From Tessaracoccus rhinocerotis (GTDB lineage Bacteria > Actinomycetota > Actinomycetes > Propionibacteriales > Propionibacteriaceae), in contig NZ_VKKG01000001.1 of NCBI RefSeq assembly GCF_007197885.1, forward strand, positions 704,334 to 768,333: 64,000 nt of DNA, read 5' to 3'. Made by a program: the position numbers and the translations under genes. Of the stretch, positions 1 through 8,900 are shown piece after piece. Below the pieces are notes generated by a model. The model saw nothing but the letters and a program-made list of their open reading frames with translations. It ran no database searches and was not told the DNA's origin. Within the stretch, counting starts at the first letter, position 1, and every line of letters starts with the position of its first letter.

Positions 1-47
1 GTCGATACGACATTGGTGTTCTTCAACGCAGAGCGCGAGGTTGCCAA
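1..47 (-). CDS. rpoB: RNA polymerase beta subunit, first 15 codons (partial)
   Basis: Only the 5' end is in the window. On the minus strand a TTG at 47-45 opens a frame reading (M)ATSRSALKNTNVVS up to the window edge. A Shine-Dalgarno GGAAGGA lies at 61-55, seven bases before the TTG. Actinobacterial RpoB proteins commonly begin with a short A-rich, S/R/N-containing tail before the conserved ISFAKI region, which would lie outside the window. The call rests on synteny (rplJ, rplL, then rpoB on the same strand), the good ribosome site, and a strong promoter about 100 bases upstream. There is too little protein for a homology-based call. Confidence 0.6.
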   Translation of the reverse strand, partial: MATSRSALKNTNVVS

Positions 48-144
48 GATTCGGTCCTTCCAAGAACGCGAGAAGCTGGTTCTTCGCACAGCAAAAGACC
101 CGTGTCAAATGACAGGGCACGTTTGCATAGCAGGGCAAAAAACC

Positions 145-173
145 ACTATAGGCCACGCCGACAGAATCGGCAA
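145..173 (-). promoter_or_regulatory. Sigma70-type promoter for rpoB
   Basis: Minus strand: -35 TTGCCG (173-168), a 17-base spacer, and -10 TATAGT (150-145). Transcription would start near 138 and give a leader of about 90 bases before the rpoB TTG. With the terminator behind rplL, this suggests rpoB is transcribed separately from rplJL here. This is read by eye and is not experimentally shown. Confidence 0.55.
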
Positions 174-314
174 CCCGCTGACCGTACCCGGGGAGGTCAC
201 CCTCGACCTGTGGCCAGCATATCCGAGACCCCTGCCAGATGCCACGCCCCCTCCCCTTCGGCGCGTGCGCCCTGGGGACATGCGCGCGGCGGGTCCGTGG
301 GCCCGCCGGGCGGC

Positions 315-392
315 CGACCCGACACGCCGCACGGATTCGCCCATGGGGTGGCCCGTGCCCTCTGCGTCGATTCCGATCGGCAGTTCGGGTCG
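315..392. repeat. Imperfect palindromic intergenic element, copy A
   Basis: A 78-base element with 25-base arms (315-339 and 368-392) that pair with about 5 mismatches. The outer ends are CGACCCGA and TTCGGGTCG. A second copy (1101-1174) has the same arms and a similar, CCATGG-containing centre. The two copies bracket the degraded gene at 480-1070. It resembles a REP- or MITE-like dispersed hairpin. The rest of 48-479 holds the rpoB leader and promoter; nothing else is recognised there. Confidence 0.6.
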
Positions 393-479
393 GGTGGTCG
401 CGGTCGAGTCGAGCCGAGACTTTTCCACAGACGGTCGCCGTCGTGACGGACGGCGGTGCGCCACAACCAGAGTTCGGGC

Positions 480-1070
480 ATGGAGGAACTCATCGACACC
501 TGCGCGGTCGACGGCGTGGTCGCGCGGAAGGACCTCGTCGCCGCGGGCGCGACCAGGGCACAGTTGAAGGCGGCCGAGGACGGCGGCCTGTTGGTCCGTC
601 TCGGGAGGTGCCGGTACGCGACGGCGGACGCCGACGAGGGCGTCGTCACGGCCGTGACCGCCGGCGGCACCCTGACCTGCCTGTCGGCACTCGAGCGGCT
701 GGGGGTCTGGACACTCGACGTCGGCCCGGACCACCACGTGCGACGGGCGGCCCGACGGCGGCGCGACGGTCCCGTGGTGGGGGCGATCGAGTGCCGCTCC
801 ACCCTCTCCCACCGCGGACCCGCTCGGACCTGGAGGACCTGCTCGTCGGCCGGAGGGTCCTCGTCGAGTGGACGGCTTCGAGCACCACCGCTCCCGCAAA
901 CAGTTCCGCGAGGACCGACGCCGCGACCGGCGGGCGCGCGAGCTGGGCTACGTGGTGCTGCGCTTCACCTGGGAGGACGTGATGCACGCCTGGCCGAAGG
1001 TCGTGGCCGAGATCCTCGCCTCCGTTGGCAACGACTACCACCGGCTCGCGCCGCGCCCCCAGGGCGGCCG
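480..1070 (+). pseudogene. Degraded AbiEi-antitoxin-like / DUF559 (Vsr-like nuclease fold) gene
   Basis: An ATG at 480 opens about 110 codons reading MEELIDTCAVDGVVARKDL, the winged-helix AbiEi-type N-terminus common in actinobacterial DUF559 proteins. The reading frame then shifts near 800-820. Codons 821-868 read RSDLEDLLVGRRVLVE in a second frame, and from 868 a third frame reads VDGFEHHRSRKQFREDRRRD followed by ELGYVVLRFTWEDVM, the classic DUF559 C-terminus. At 866-870 the sequence GAGTG is one G short of GAGGTG, which would restore VLVE-VDGFEHH in one frame. The middle of the family protein, roughly 100 residues, is missing and no proper stop follows the last domain. It is therefore a multiply damaged remnant and not a single sequencing slip. 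The 3' limit is approximate. It lies antisense to, and between, rplL and rpoB. Confidence 0.75.
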
Positions 1071-1100
1071 CCGGTCCCGCAGGTCGACGCCGCCATTGGA

Positions 1101-1174
1101 CGACCCGAAACGCCGCACGGAATCGCCCCATGGCCCGTCCCCTCCCCCTCGATTCCTGTCGGCGGTTCGGGTCG
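1101..1174. repeat. Imperfect palindromic intergenic element, copy B
   Basis: The second copy of the element at 315-392, in the same orientation. Its 25-base arms (1101-1125 and 1150-1174) pair with about 4 mismatches: CGACCCGAAACGCCG on the left, CGGCGGTTCGGGTCG on the right. It lies just downstream of the DUF559 remnant and upstream of the rplL terminator. Confidence 0.6.
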
Positions 1175-1225
1175 GGCATCCGCCGTCGACACGGCCGCGA
1201 CAACAGCGACCACTCCAGGAACAGC

Positions 1226-1263
1226 GAGTGGCCCGCACCCCTCGGAAGGGGAACGGGCCACTC
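1226..1263 (-). terminator. Hairpin terminator behind rplL
   Basis: Perfect 10-base arms GAGTGGCCCG (1226-1235) and CGGGCCACTC (1254-1263) enclose a second small hairpin, CCCCTCGGAAGGGG. It begins about 25 bases after the rplL stop. There is no U-tract, which is common for actinobacterial stem-only terminators. Confidence 0.6.
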
Positions 1264-1287
1264 GTGAGTCGTTGGCTCAGGCCGAGG

Positions 1288-1683
1288 TCACTTGACCTCG
1301 ACGGTGCCGCCGGCAGCCTCGAGGGACTCCTTGGCCTTGGCCGCGGTGTCCTTGTCGACCTGCTCGAGGACGGGCTTCGGAGCACCCTCGACGAGGTCCT
1401 TGGCCTCCTTCAGGCCGAGGGAGGTCAGAGCGCGGACCTCCTTGATGACTGCGATCTTCTTGTCGCCACCGGAGGTGAGGATGACGTCGACCTTGTCGGA
1501 GCCAGCCTCTTCGTCACCGGCGTCGTCGCCACCGGCAGCGGCCGGGGCGGCGGCAGCCACGGCCACCGGAGCGGCAGCGGTGACCTCGAAGGTGTCCTCG
1601 AAGAGCTTGACGAACTCGGAGAGTTCGATGAGGGTCATTTCCTTGAACGCGTCAAGGAGGTCTTCCTTGGAGAGCTTCGCCAT
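1288..1683 (-). CDS. rplL: 50S ribosomal protein L7/L12
   Basis: 131 residues, the usual length. L7/L12 forms the flexible stalk dimers that recruit translation factors to the large subunit. The N-terminal dimerisation helices read [20 protein letters not shown]. An alanine-rich hinge follows (about residues 36-55). The C-terminal globular domain carries the conserved [20 protein letters not shown] factor-binding surface and ends in GGTVEVK. A GAAAGGAA ribosome site precedes the ATG. It lies 54 bases after rplJ and is cotranscribed with it. L10-L12 binding to the rplJ leader is the known control for this operon in other bacteria. Confidence 0.98.
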   Translation of the reverse strand: MAKLSKEDLLDAFKEMTLIELSEFVKLFEDTFEVTAAAPVAVAAAAPAAAGGDDAGDEEAGSDKVDVILTSGGDKKIAVIKEVRALTSLGLKEAKDLVEGAPKPVLEQVDKDTAAKAKESLEAAGGTVEVK

Positions 1684-1737
1684 GTTGGGCGTTCCTTTCG
1701 TCTCAGTTCGTCAGCAGCGGTACTTGCTGCGGGCGGA

Positions 1738-2373
1738 TCATTCCGCAGCGTCTGCTGCTTCGGTTGCCGCGTCAGCGGCGGTGACGTCGCCAGTGGCGGC
1801 GTCGTCGTTCGTGGCCTCGGCAGCCGGCGCGGAGCCTGCGCCACCGATGAGGGCCGGGTTGGCCTCTGCGGCACCCTGGAGGGCACCGAGCAGACGGGCG
1901 CTCTTGGACAGCGGGGCTGCCAGAGTGCCTGCGGCCTTGGCCAGGTTGCCCTTGAGCGCACCAGCCATCTTCGCCAGCAGGACCTCGCGGGACTCGAGGT
2001 CAGCCAGCTTCAGAACCGTATTGGCGTCAAGGAACTTCCCGTCCATGACGCCACCCTTGATTGCCAGGAACGGATTTGCCTTTGCGAAGTCGCGCAGCCC
2101 CTTGGTGGTGGCGGCGACATCACCCGAGATGAACGCGATGGCAGTGGGGCCGGTGAAGGAGTCTTCGACACCCTCGATCCCGGCTTCCTTCGCTGCAATC
2201 GCGGCAAGGGTGTTCTTCGCAACGGCGTAGGTGGCATTCTCACCGAGCGTGCGCCGCAGTTCCTGCAGCTGCGCGACGGTGAGACCGCGGTACTCGGTAA
2301 GCACAGCAGCCGCAGACTCGCTGAAGTTGTCCTTCAGCTCCGCGACCGTGGCAGCTTTGTCCGGCCTCGCCAT
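1738..2373 (-). CDS. rplJ: 50S ribosomal protein L10
   Basis: 211 residues. L10 anchors the L12 dimers on 23S rRNA and, with L12, usually represses its own operon. The N-terminus [20 protein letters not shown] is typical, followed by [14 protein letters not shown] and the [12 protein letters not shown] rRNA-binding region. The acidic, alanine-rich tail after residue 175 is longer than in E. coli and typical of actinobacteria. The start at 2373 has GGAAAGGAG just upstream. The frame is open further upstream to 2679, but that stretch is leader RNA with no L10 similarity. rplL follows in the same operon. Confidence 0.97.
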   Translation of the reverse strand: MARPDKAATVAELKDNFSESAAAVLTEYRGLTVAQLQELRRTLGENATYAVAKNTLAAIAAKEAGIEGVEDSFTGPTAIAFISGDVAATTKGLRDFAKANPFLAIKGGVMDGKFLDANTVLKLADLESREVLLAKMAGALKGNLAKAAGTLAAPLSKSARLLGALQGAAEANPALIGGAGSAPAAEATNDDAATGDVTAADAATEAADAAE

Positions 2374-2446
2374 TGGGTCTCCTTTCCTAACCTGTTGACA
2401 GCCGGCGCACCCTGGCGGGGTACCCCGGCGCCGAATCACCCAGACA

Positions 2447-2478
2447 AGAAAAAAGACCCCGTCGCCAGGTGGCGCGGG
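2447..2478 (-). terminator. Intrinsic terminator inside the rplJ leader (attenuator)
   Basis: On the minus strand a CCCCG/CGGGG stem (2478-2457) with an inner GCCA/TGGC pairing is followed at once by TCTTTTTTCTT. No minus-strand gene lies upstream that it could serve, and rplJ starts 74 bases downstream. It therefore looks like an attenuator in the L10 leader, as in the Rfam L10-leader class known from Firmicutes. Leader RNA spans about 2567-2374. Confidence 0.55.
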
Positions 2479-2573
2479 GCTGCACAGCTCAGCTGTGGAA
2501 CACTTGCGATCACCTGCGCGGGCACCCGGATGGGAATTGAGACTCTCGTCGCCTGCGGTCTTCGGCTCGCACG

Positions 2574-2602
2574 ACACTACCTGCCGCCGCACCCGAAACC
2601 AA
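2574..2602 (-). promoter_or_regulatory. Candidate rplJL promoter
   Basis: Minus strand -35 TTGGTT (2602-2597), a 17-base spacer, and -10 TAGTGT (2579-2574). It would give a leader of about 194 bases containing the attenuator. The remaining 2379-2696 interval holds the divergent start region of the amino acid transporter operon. Confidence 0.4.
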
Positions 2603-2696
2603 ATCGGCCGGCCCCTGCGGCACCACCCGATGCGGTTCCACTCGGGGCGCTGGGATATCCTCAGCCCTTGAACCACCAAGCACCCAAGGAGAATCG

Positions 2697-3596
2697 ATGC
2701 GCCTGCGTCCGATCATCGCCGCTGCCGCCACCGCCGCCCTCGCGCTCACGGCCTGCTCAACCCCCACCGACGAGACGACGACGCCCGCCGAGTCCACCGA
2801 CCGCACCCACGACGTCTCGGGCGTGGAGAAGGTCGACGAGATCGCCTCGCTGCTGCCTGCCGACGTGGCCGACTCCGGCAAGCTCGTCGTCGGCGCCTCG
2901 ATCGACTACGCCCCCGCGGAGTTCCGCGCCGAGGACCTGCAGACCGCCATCGGCTACGACATCGACCTGAGCCGCGCGCTCGGCAACGTGCTGGGCCTCG
3001 AGGCCGAGATCGCCGCGGCCGAGTTCGACTCCCTGCTGCCCGGCATCGGCACCAAGTACGACGTCGGCATCTCCTCGTTCACCATCACCGAGGAGCGCAC
3101 CGCCAACTACAACATGATCAGCTACATCGAGGTTGGCTCGTCCTACGCCGTCAAGGCCGGCAACCCCACGGACTTCGACCCGGAGAACGTGTGCGGGACC
3201 ACGATCGGGGTGCAGACCGGCACGTACCAGGAGGAGGAGCTGGTCACCTTCAACGAGGCCTGCACCGAGGCCGGCGAGGAGGCCATCGAGGTGCTGCCCT
3301 ACGCCAGCCAGTCCGACGTCACCACCAACGTCATCGGCGGCAAGGCCGACGCCTTCTACGCCGACTCCACCGTCGCCCACTACGCGGTCGAGCTGACCGG
3401 TGGCCAGATGGAGGTCGTCGGCGGCATCCGTGACTCCGCCCCGCAGGGCATCGTCGTCAACCAGGACGACCCGGAGCTCACCGAGGCCATGCACGCCGCC
3501 ATGCAGCACCTCATGGACGACGGCACCTGGGAGGCGATCCTCACCAGCTGGGGCAACGAGGACGCCATCATCACCACCGCCGAAGTCCACCCCTGA
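2697..3596 (+). CDS. Polar amino acid ABC transporter, substrate-binding lipoprotein
   Basis: 299 residues. A lipoprotein signal peptide ends in the lipobox LTAC (Cys20), so the protein is tethered to the outer face of the membrane. The body is a family-3 solute-binding fold: [18 protein letters not shown] opens lobe 1, [11 protein letters not shown] and [15 protein letters not shown] follow, and the hinge returns near [14 protein letters not shown]. Cysteines at CGTTIG and NEACTEAG probably form a disulfide. The permease gene starts 4 bases after the stop and the ATPase gene overlaps that, giving a three-gene import operon. The exact amino acid cannot be read from sequence. Confidence 0.92.
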   Translation: MRLRPIIAAAATAALALTACSTPTDETTTPAESTDRTHDVSGVEKVDEIASLLPADVADSGKLVVGASIDYAPAEFRAEDLQTAIGYDIDLSRALGNVLGLEAEIAAAEFDSLLPGIGTKYDVGISSFTITEERTANYNMISYIEVGSSYAVKAGNPTDFDPENVCGTTIGVQTGTYQEEELVTFNEACTEAGEEAIEVLPYASQSDVTTNVIGGKADAFYADSTVAHYAVELTGGQMEVVGGIRDSAPQGIVVNQDDPELTEAMHAAMQHLMDDGTWEAILTSWGNEDAIITTAEVHP

Positions 3597-3600
3597 GACC

Positions 3601-4545
3601 ATGGCCGACGCCCCGGAGCTGATCAGGGCCCGTCCGGTCCCCAGGCCCACCCTGTGGGTCTGGGCGGCGGTCGTCCTCGTACTGGCGGCGATGCTCGTCA
3701 ACAGCCTGCTCACGAACCCGAACTACCGCTGGGACGTCGTCGGCCAGTACCTCTTCGACCCCCGCGTGGTCGCGGGCGTCGGCTGGACCCTGCTCCTGAC
3801 GCTCGGCGCGATGGTGATCGGCATCGTGCTGGCGGTCGCCAGCGCCGTGATGCGGATGGGGACCAACCCCGTCCTGAGGGCGGTCTCGACGGTCTACATC
3901 TGGTTCTTCCGCGGCACCCCGGTCTACACACAGCTGGTCTTCTGGGGCCTGCTGTCGGTGCTGTACCCGCGCCTGAGCCTGGGCATCCCGTTCGGTCCCG
4001 AGTTCTTCGTGTTCACGACGGCCGACGTGGTCAACGCCACCGTCGCGGCGTTGCTCGGTCTGGGCCTCAACGAGGGCGCCTACCTCTCCGAGATCGTGCG
4101 CTCCGGGCTGAACGCCGTCGATGACGGTCAGTGGGAGGCCGCGTCGGCGCTGGGCATGAGGCGCTCGACGACCCTGTGGCGGATCATCGTGCCGCAGGCG
4201 ATGCGCGTCATCGTCCCGCCGACGGGCAACGAGACCATCTCCATGCTGAAGACCACGTCGCTGGTACTGGCGGTGCCCTTCACCCTGGAACTGACGTTCG
4301 TCACCAACGCCATCGGCAACCAGAACTTCCTGCCCATCCCGCTGCTCATCGTCGCGGCGATCTACTACCTGGTCATCACCTCGGTGCTGATGGTGGGGCA
4401 GCACTACCTCGAGGCCTACTACGGCCGCGGCTTCGACGGCAACGACTCGGCCACCGCCTCCACCCGCGGGATGTCCCGCAAGCAGCAGGCCATCCTCGCC
4501 GCCCGCACCACCCACGCAGACCCCTACCTGGACGTCACACCATGA
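3601..4545 (+). CDS. Polar amino acid ABC transporter, permease
   Basis: 314 residues. The ATG at 3601 lies 4 bases after the lipoprotein gene; the frame is open further upstream, but that part overlaps the binding-protein gene. It shows a first membrane helix at about residues 15-35 and a HisM-type domain. The EAA loop reads [29 protein letters not shown] and contacts the ATPase. [15 protein letters not shown] is the usual family-3 motif near the first periplasmic loop. A single permease gene is present, so the transporter probably uses a homodimer. The stop overlaps the ATPase start (ATGA). Confidence 0.93.
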   Translation: MADAPELIRARPVPRPTLWVWAAVVLVLAAMLVNSLLTNPNYRWDVVGQYLFDPRVVAGVGWTLLLTLGAMVIGIVLAVASAVMRMGTNPVLRAVSTVYIWFFRGTPVYTQLVFWGLLSVLYPRLSLGIPFGPEFFVFTTADVVNATVAALLGLGLNEGAYLSEIVRSGLNAVDDGQWEAASALGMRRSTTLWRIIVPQAMRVIVPPTGNETISMLKTTSLVLAVPFTLELTFVTNAIGNQNFLPIPLLIVAAIYYLVITSVLMVGQHYLEAYYGRGFDGNDSATASTRGMSRKQQAILAARTTHADPYLDVTP

Positions 4546-5327
4546 CCGACACCACCGCGAAGATCCAGATCGACGGAGTGCACAAGTTCTTCGGCGAACT
4601 GCACGTCCTCAAGGGCGTCGACCTCCACGTCGAGCAGGGTGAGGTGGCCGTCCTGCTGGGTCCCTCCGGATCCGGCAAGTCCACGCTCCTGCGTTGCGTC
4701 AACGGGCTCGAGGAGTTCAACGCCGGCCGCATCCGCGTCGACGGCGAACTCGTCGGCCTGCGGGAGGTCACCCGCCGCGACGGCTCGGTCGAGCTGCACC
4801 GTCGCACCGACGCCGACATCGCCCGCCAGCGCTCCCGGATCGGGATGGTCTTCCAGCGCTTCAACCTGTTCCCGCACCAGACGGCCCTGGGAAACGTGAT
4901 GGAGGCGCCGCGCAAGGTGCACCGGTTGTCACGCGGGGAGGCCGAGCGCAGGGCGCGCGAACTCCTCGAGCGCGTCGGCCTGGCGGACCGGGCGCACCAC
5001 TACCCTGCCCAGCTCTCCGGAGGGCAGCAGCAGCGCGTCGCGATCGCACGGGCGCTGGCCATGGAACCGGAGCTCATGCTCTTCGACGAGCCGACGTCCG
5101 CGCTGGACCCCGAGCTCGTCGGCGAGGTGCTGAGCGTCATGAAGGACCTCGCGGCCTCGGGCATGACGATGGTTGTCGTCACCCACGAGGTGGGCTTCGC
5201 CCGCGAGGTCGCCGACCAGGTGGTGTTCATGGACGACGGTCTGGTGGTCGAGGCCGGCGCGCCCGACCAGGTGATCGGCGACCCGCGCAACCCCCGCACC
5301 CGGGAATTCTTCGCCAAGGTGCTCTGA
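4542..5327 (+). CDS. Polar amino acid ABC transporter, ATP-binding protein
   Basis: 261 residues, a GlnQ/HisP-type ATPase. Walker A is GPSGSGKST, the Q-loop is in [19 protein letters not shown], the signature is LSGGQQQR, Walker B is [13 protein letters not shown], and the switch histidine is in VVVTHEVGF. Between Walker A and the Q-loop it has an insertion of about 20 residues ([20 protein letters not shown]), seen in a subset of amino acid ATPases. The start overlaps the permease stop by 4 bases, implying translational coupling. It energises import of the amino acid bound by the lipoprotein encoded at 2697-3596. Confidence 0.94.
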   Translation: MTDTTAKIQIDGVHKFFGELHVLKGVDLHVEQGEVAVLLGPSGSGKSTLLRCVNGLEEFNAGRIRVDGELVGLREVTRRDGSVELHRRTDADIARQRSRIGMVFQRFNLFPHQTALGNVMEAPRKVHRLSRGEAERRARELLERVGLADRAHHYPAQLSGGQQQRVAIARALAMEPELMLFDEPTSALDPELVGEVLSVMKDLAASGMTMVVVTHEVGFAREVADQVVFMDDGLVVEAGAPDQVIGDPRNPRTREFFAKVL

Positions 5328-5334
5328 CGATCCG

Positions 5335-5919
5335 GTGAGAACCGTCGTCGTGCTGCTCACCGTGGCGCTCGCCGCGATGCTGGCGGTGCTCGCGTTCCTG
5401 TTCCTGGCCCCCAAGGATGACGGGTCGCCGTCGCCGTCGCCGACACCCACTCCGCCCGCGAGCCCCGCAACGACCGCCACCACTGGGAGCACCCCGCCCA
5501 CGCCGGGGCCGGCGCCGAGCGGGTCGGGCTCCCCCTCGTCGACCCAGACGCTGATGTGGCAGGGCAAGGCCACGTTCGAGCACTTCACGGTGGCCGTGCT
5601 CGAGGACACCGGTTCGGGCGAGATGGTCGAGGGCAAGGCAGGGCTGCTCGTGGAGGTGTGCGTCACCACCGCCCTGGAGGAGGGCCGCGACACCCGGATC
5701 TCGCTGGAGCCGTGGAGCCTGCAGGACTCCAACGGCAACACCCAACGGCCGCAGGACCCCGGCGCCTACGAACCCGCCTTCCCCGCAGGTGGAACCTACG
5801 GGGAAGGCGAGTGCGCGAAGGGCTACCTCACGTTCGACCTGGTCACCGACCAGGTCGACCACGTGGAACTGGTCTACGCGAACGGCCTGGGCGACCGTGC
5901 CGTGTGGCAGTTCCACTGA
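5335..5919 (+). CDS. Membrane-anchored surface protein with DUF4352-like domain
   Basis: 194 residues from a GTG seven bases after the ATPase stop. One N-terminal hydrophobic segment (about residues 3-26) is a signal anchor. It is followed by a Ser/Pro/Thr-rich wall-spanning linker (residues 31-66) and a compact beta-rich domain. That domain, with VEVCVTTALEEG, EPWSLQDSNGN and an AYEPAFPAGGTYGEGECAKG turn, resembles the DUF4352/telokin-like fold often found on actinobacterial surfaces. Its two cysteines could form a disulfide. It is probably cotranscribed with the importer, but a role in transport is not shown. The ribosome site is weak. Confidence 0.7.
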   Translation: MRTVVVLLTVALAAMLAVLAFLFLAPKDDGSPSPSPTPTPPASPATTATTGSTPPTPGPAPSGSGSPSSTQTLMWQGKATFEHFTVAVLEDTGSGEMVEGKAGLLVEVCVTTALEEGRDTRISLEPWSLQDSNGNTQRPQDPGAYEPAFPAGGTYGEGECAKGYLTFDLVTDQVDHVELVYANGLGDRAVWQFH

Positions 5920-5925
5920 GCATCG

Positions 5926-8900
5926 TCAGCGGAACCTGACGATGTTGTTCAGCACCCACCCCGACGTGTTCCGGTAGGTCCAGACGTCGCCCTGGAGACT
6001 GGCGGCCACGTGGTCGGCCCAGATCCAGGAGCGGCAGCCTCCCCTGCCGGTCACCGCGGTGTCGCACTCGGTGCGCCACTGGCGGCCGTCGGGGGCGGTC
6101 CACTGGCCCGTGTACCCCAGCGGGTTGTTGGCCCACTGCGCGCGGGTCAGGTACGGCAGGTAGGTGAGGTTGTTGAAGTGCCAACCGGTCTCGCCCACGA
6201 ACCGTCCGTCCACCACCTTCACCTGGGTGGCCCAGATCTCTGTGAAGCAGCGGATGGTCTGCGAGTAGGGCTCGCACTCGGTGTACCACCAGCGACCGTT
6301 CACGTTGTGGAACCCGGGCGTGGAGTACAGGTCCTGCCCAGGCGACGGCGCGGGCGTGCTGGGTGAGGGCGAGGGCGTCGGTGAGGGCGTCGGGCTCGGC
6401 GACGGTGTCTCGGCCACGAGGAGCCGTGCCACACCCCACCGGGCCGTGTTCTGGTACCCGAGGCCCGTCGGGTCGGCCCAGCTGGTGATGCCGGTCCGCT
6501 CACCCGCGACGCCGTCGTTGACCTGGACGTCCAGGCCCTGGACGGTGCCCGCGCCGGCGTACTCGCCGAGCTCGATGGCGGCCTCGACGACGTAGCCGCC
6601 GTCGGTGGTCGCAGTGGCGCTGCTCACCCGTGCCAGCTGGGTGGCCTCGTCACCGGTGCCGAACGAGAGCTCACCGTCGACGTTGATGCGGATCTGGGTG
6701 TCGGTGGCCTCGTAGGCGCCGCCCTTGCGGTTGCCGAGGTCGACGAAGAACTCCACGGAGTCCTGCACCCACGGGTCGGAGGCGGACACGTCGATGACGT
6801 CGTCGGTGACCTCAGCCAGCAGGTAGAGCTTCGTCCCGTGCCACAGCGCCCGCACCTCTGCAGTTGCCGCGGTCTCATCGCCGGTCAGGACCCTCGCGGT
6901 GGTGAGGGACTGGGCATCCGCCCAGGCGGCGTCCACCTCCGCGTCCACCGTCGGCGCACCGTCGGCCTCGAGGACGTCGATGGTGGAGAGTTCCTCGACC
7001 AGCGAGATGGCGCCCAGGGCATCCCCCGGGTTCCAGTCGACGACACCGGCTGGGGTCGTCACGGACACGTCGAACCCGAGGCTGTCGCCCTCTGCGAGCT
7101 CGGCAGGCACGTGCACGAGCACGGTCCACCCCTCGCCTTCGTCGTCGATGACGGCGTCGGTGTCGCTCCGCGAGACCGTCGTGGCACCCTCCCCGAGCGT
7201 GATCGTGACCTGCGAGGCGTCCTCGGGCAACTCGGCCCACACCACCAGGTGCTCGGGAGTCCAGCGCAGTTGGAACTCGCCCACGTCGCCCACGGCATGC
7301 AGCGGCAGGTCCTCCCAGGTCCGGGACGCGAGACCCTCGGCGTTGGCCGGTACGTCGCCGGCGAAGACTACTGCGTCGCGGATGATGGGAGTCAGGTCGT
7401 CGGAGTCGACGATGCCGTGGTAGGCGTCCTTGGCCGAGTAGGTGGCAGAGAACGCCAGCGGCGCCTGCTCCGAGCGCCAGCTCCGGTTGTCGGTGAGACC
7501 CCAGATCGTGACGGAGAACAGCTTGTCCGAGTGTTCCCGGAACAGTTGGAAGGCGTCTCGGTAGTAGTGCCCCTGCTGCACGAGGGCGGCCTCGGTGACG
7601 GGAGTGCCGACGGTGACGTCCAGCTCGGTCACCGCCTGGATGACCGGCAGCGCGGCGAACCGCTCGATGGCGGCGTCCAGGCTGCTGATCGGGGTCGAGA
7701 GGCTGACGTGGAACTGGTGGCCGACGCCGTCGACGGGGACGTCGCGCTCGAGCAGGCCCTCGATCACCTGGAGGTAGCGGTCCTGCTTGCCCGCCTGCTC
7801 GGTGTTGTAGTCGTTGATGAAGAGCTGCACGGGACGCTCGACGCCGGGCTCGGCGTGGACCTGGTTGAAGGCCTCGTCGGCGTAGGTGAAGGCGAGGTCG
7901 ATGAAGTCCTGGCCGAGGATTCGGTACCACTCCGAGCGACGCAGGCCGTCGTCGGTCCGCTCGTCGGAGATGACCTCGTTGACGACGTCGAAGGCGACGA
8001 GCTTGTTCGTCGCAGAGCCGAAGTTGCCGAAGTTCGTGGCGAGGTACTCGGCGACGTCGAAGACATGGGTCCTGAGCCGCGACCGCAGGATCTCCCGATC
8101 GGCCTCGGAGTCCGTGAGGGGCTCACCCGCCTCGTCCTGGAAGAACCACTCGGGCACCTGGCTGTGCCACAGGAGGACGTGGCCGTACACCGCGAGGTCG
8201 TTTTCGGCGGCGTAGGTCATCAGGGTGTCGACCTGCGGATCCGGGCTGAAGTTGCGCTCCTCGTCGTACCAGGCCTCCGGCTTCATGTGGTTCTCGGCCG
8301 TGATCTGGCCGAAGTGCTTGAGGAGGAGCTCGGAGGCCAGTCCGGTGGTCTCACGCTGGTCGATCGCCACGCCGACGGGAAAGTCGACGGTGTCCTTGAT
8401 CGGTAGCAGGTCCTGCACCTCACCTACAACAGCTCCGATGGAGATGTCGTCGACGAGGAAGTCGGCGGTCCCGGCGGAGGTCTCGAAGTAGATCAGGTTG
8501 GGGGCCTCGGGGAGGGTGAGGGTGGTCTCGACCGGCACCCACTCCCCCGCGCCGACACCGGTGACGGTGGCCATGTTCACCCACTTGTCGTCGGCGTCGT
8601 CGGGCACGTCGCGCTCGACCGAGACACGGATGTCCGCCGTCCCCTCGGCCCCGGCCGGGAGCTTCACCCACGCGGTCAGCTCGTAGACCGCCCCCGCCTC
8701 GAGGACGCCCCCGATGGAGGCGCTGAGGCCGTTCCAGGAAGCGGTTCGGCCCGAGACGAGGGCCGCGCCCTCGCCGCCGTGGGCCTCGGCCACCAGCGTG
8801 GCCCCCGCCTCGCCCGAACCACGCACGGCCCAGGGCTCCAGCTGGCTCTCGAAATCATTGGTCAGTGCTGTCTCAACGGTCTCCGCCGCGGCCGGACCGG

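Noticed and set aside
868-2970. A 700-residue open frame on the plus strand across rplL and rplJ
   Set aside because: It is antisense to two certain ribosomal protein genes, and its translation over them is low-complexity; only its first 70 codons resemble a real domain (the DUF559 remnant).
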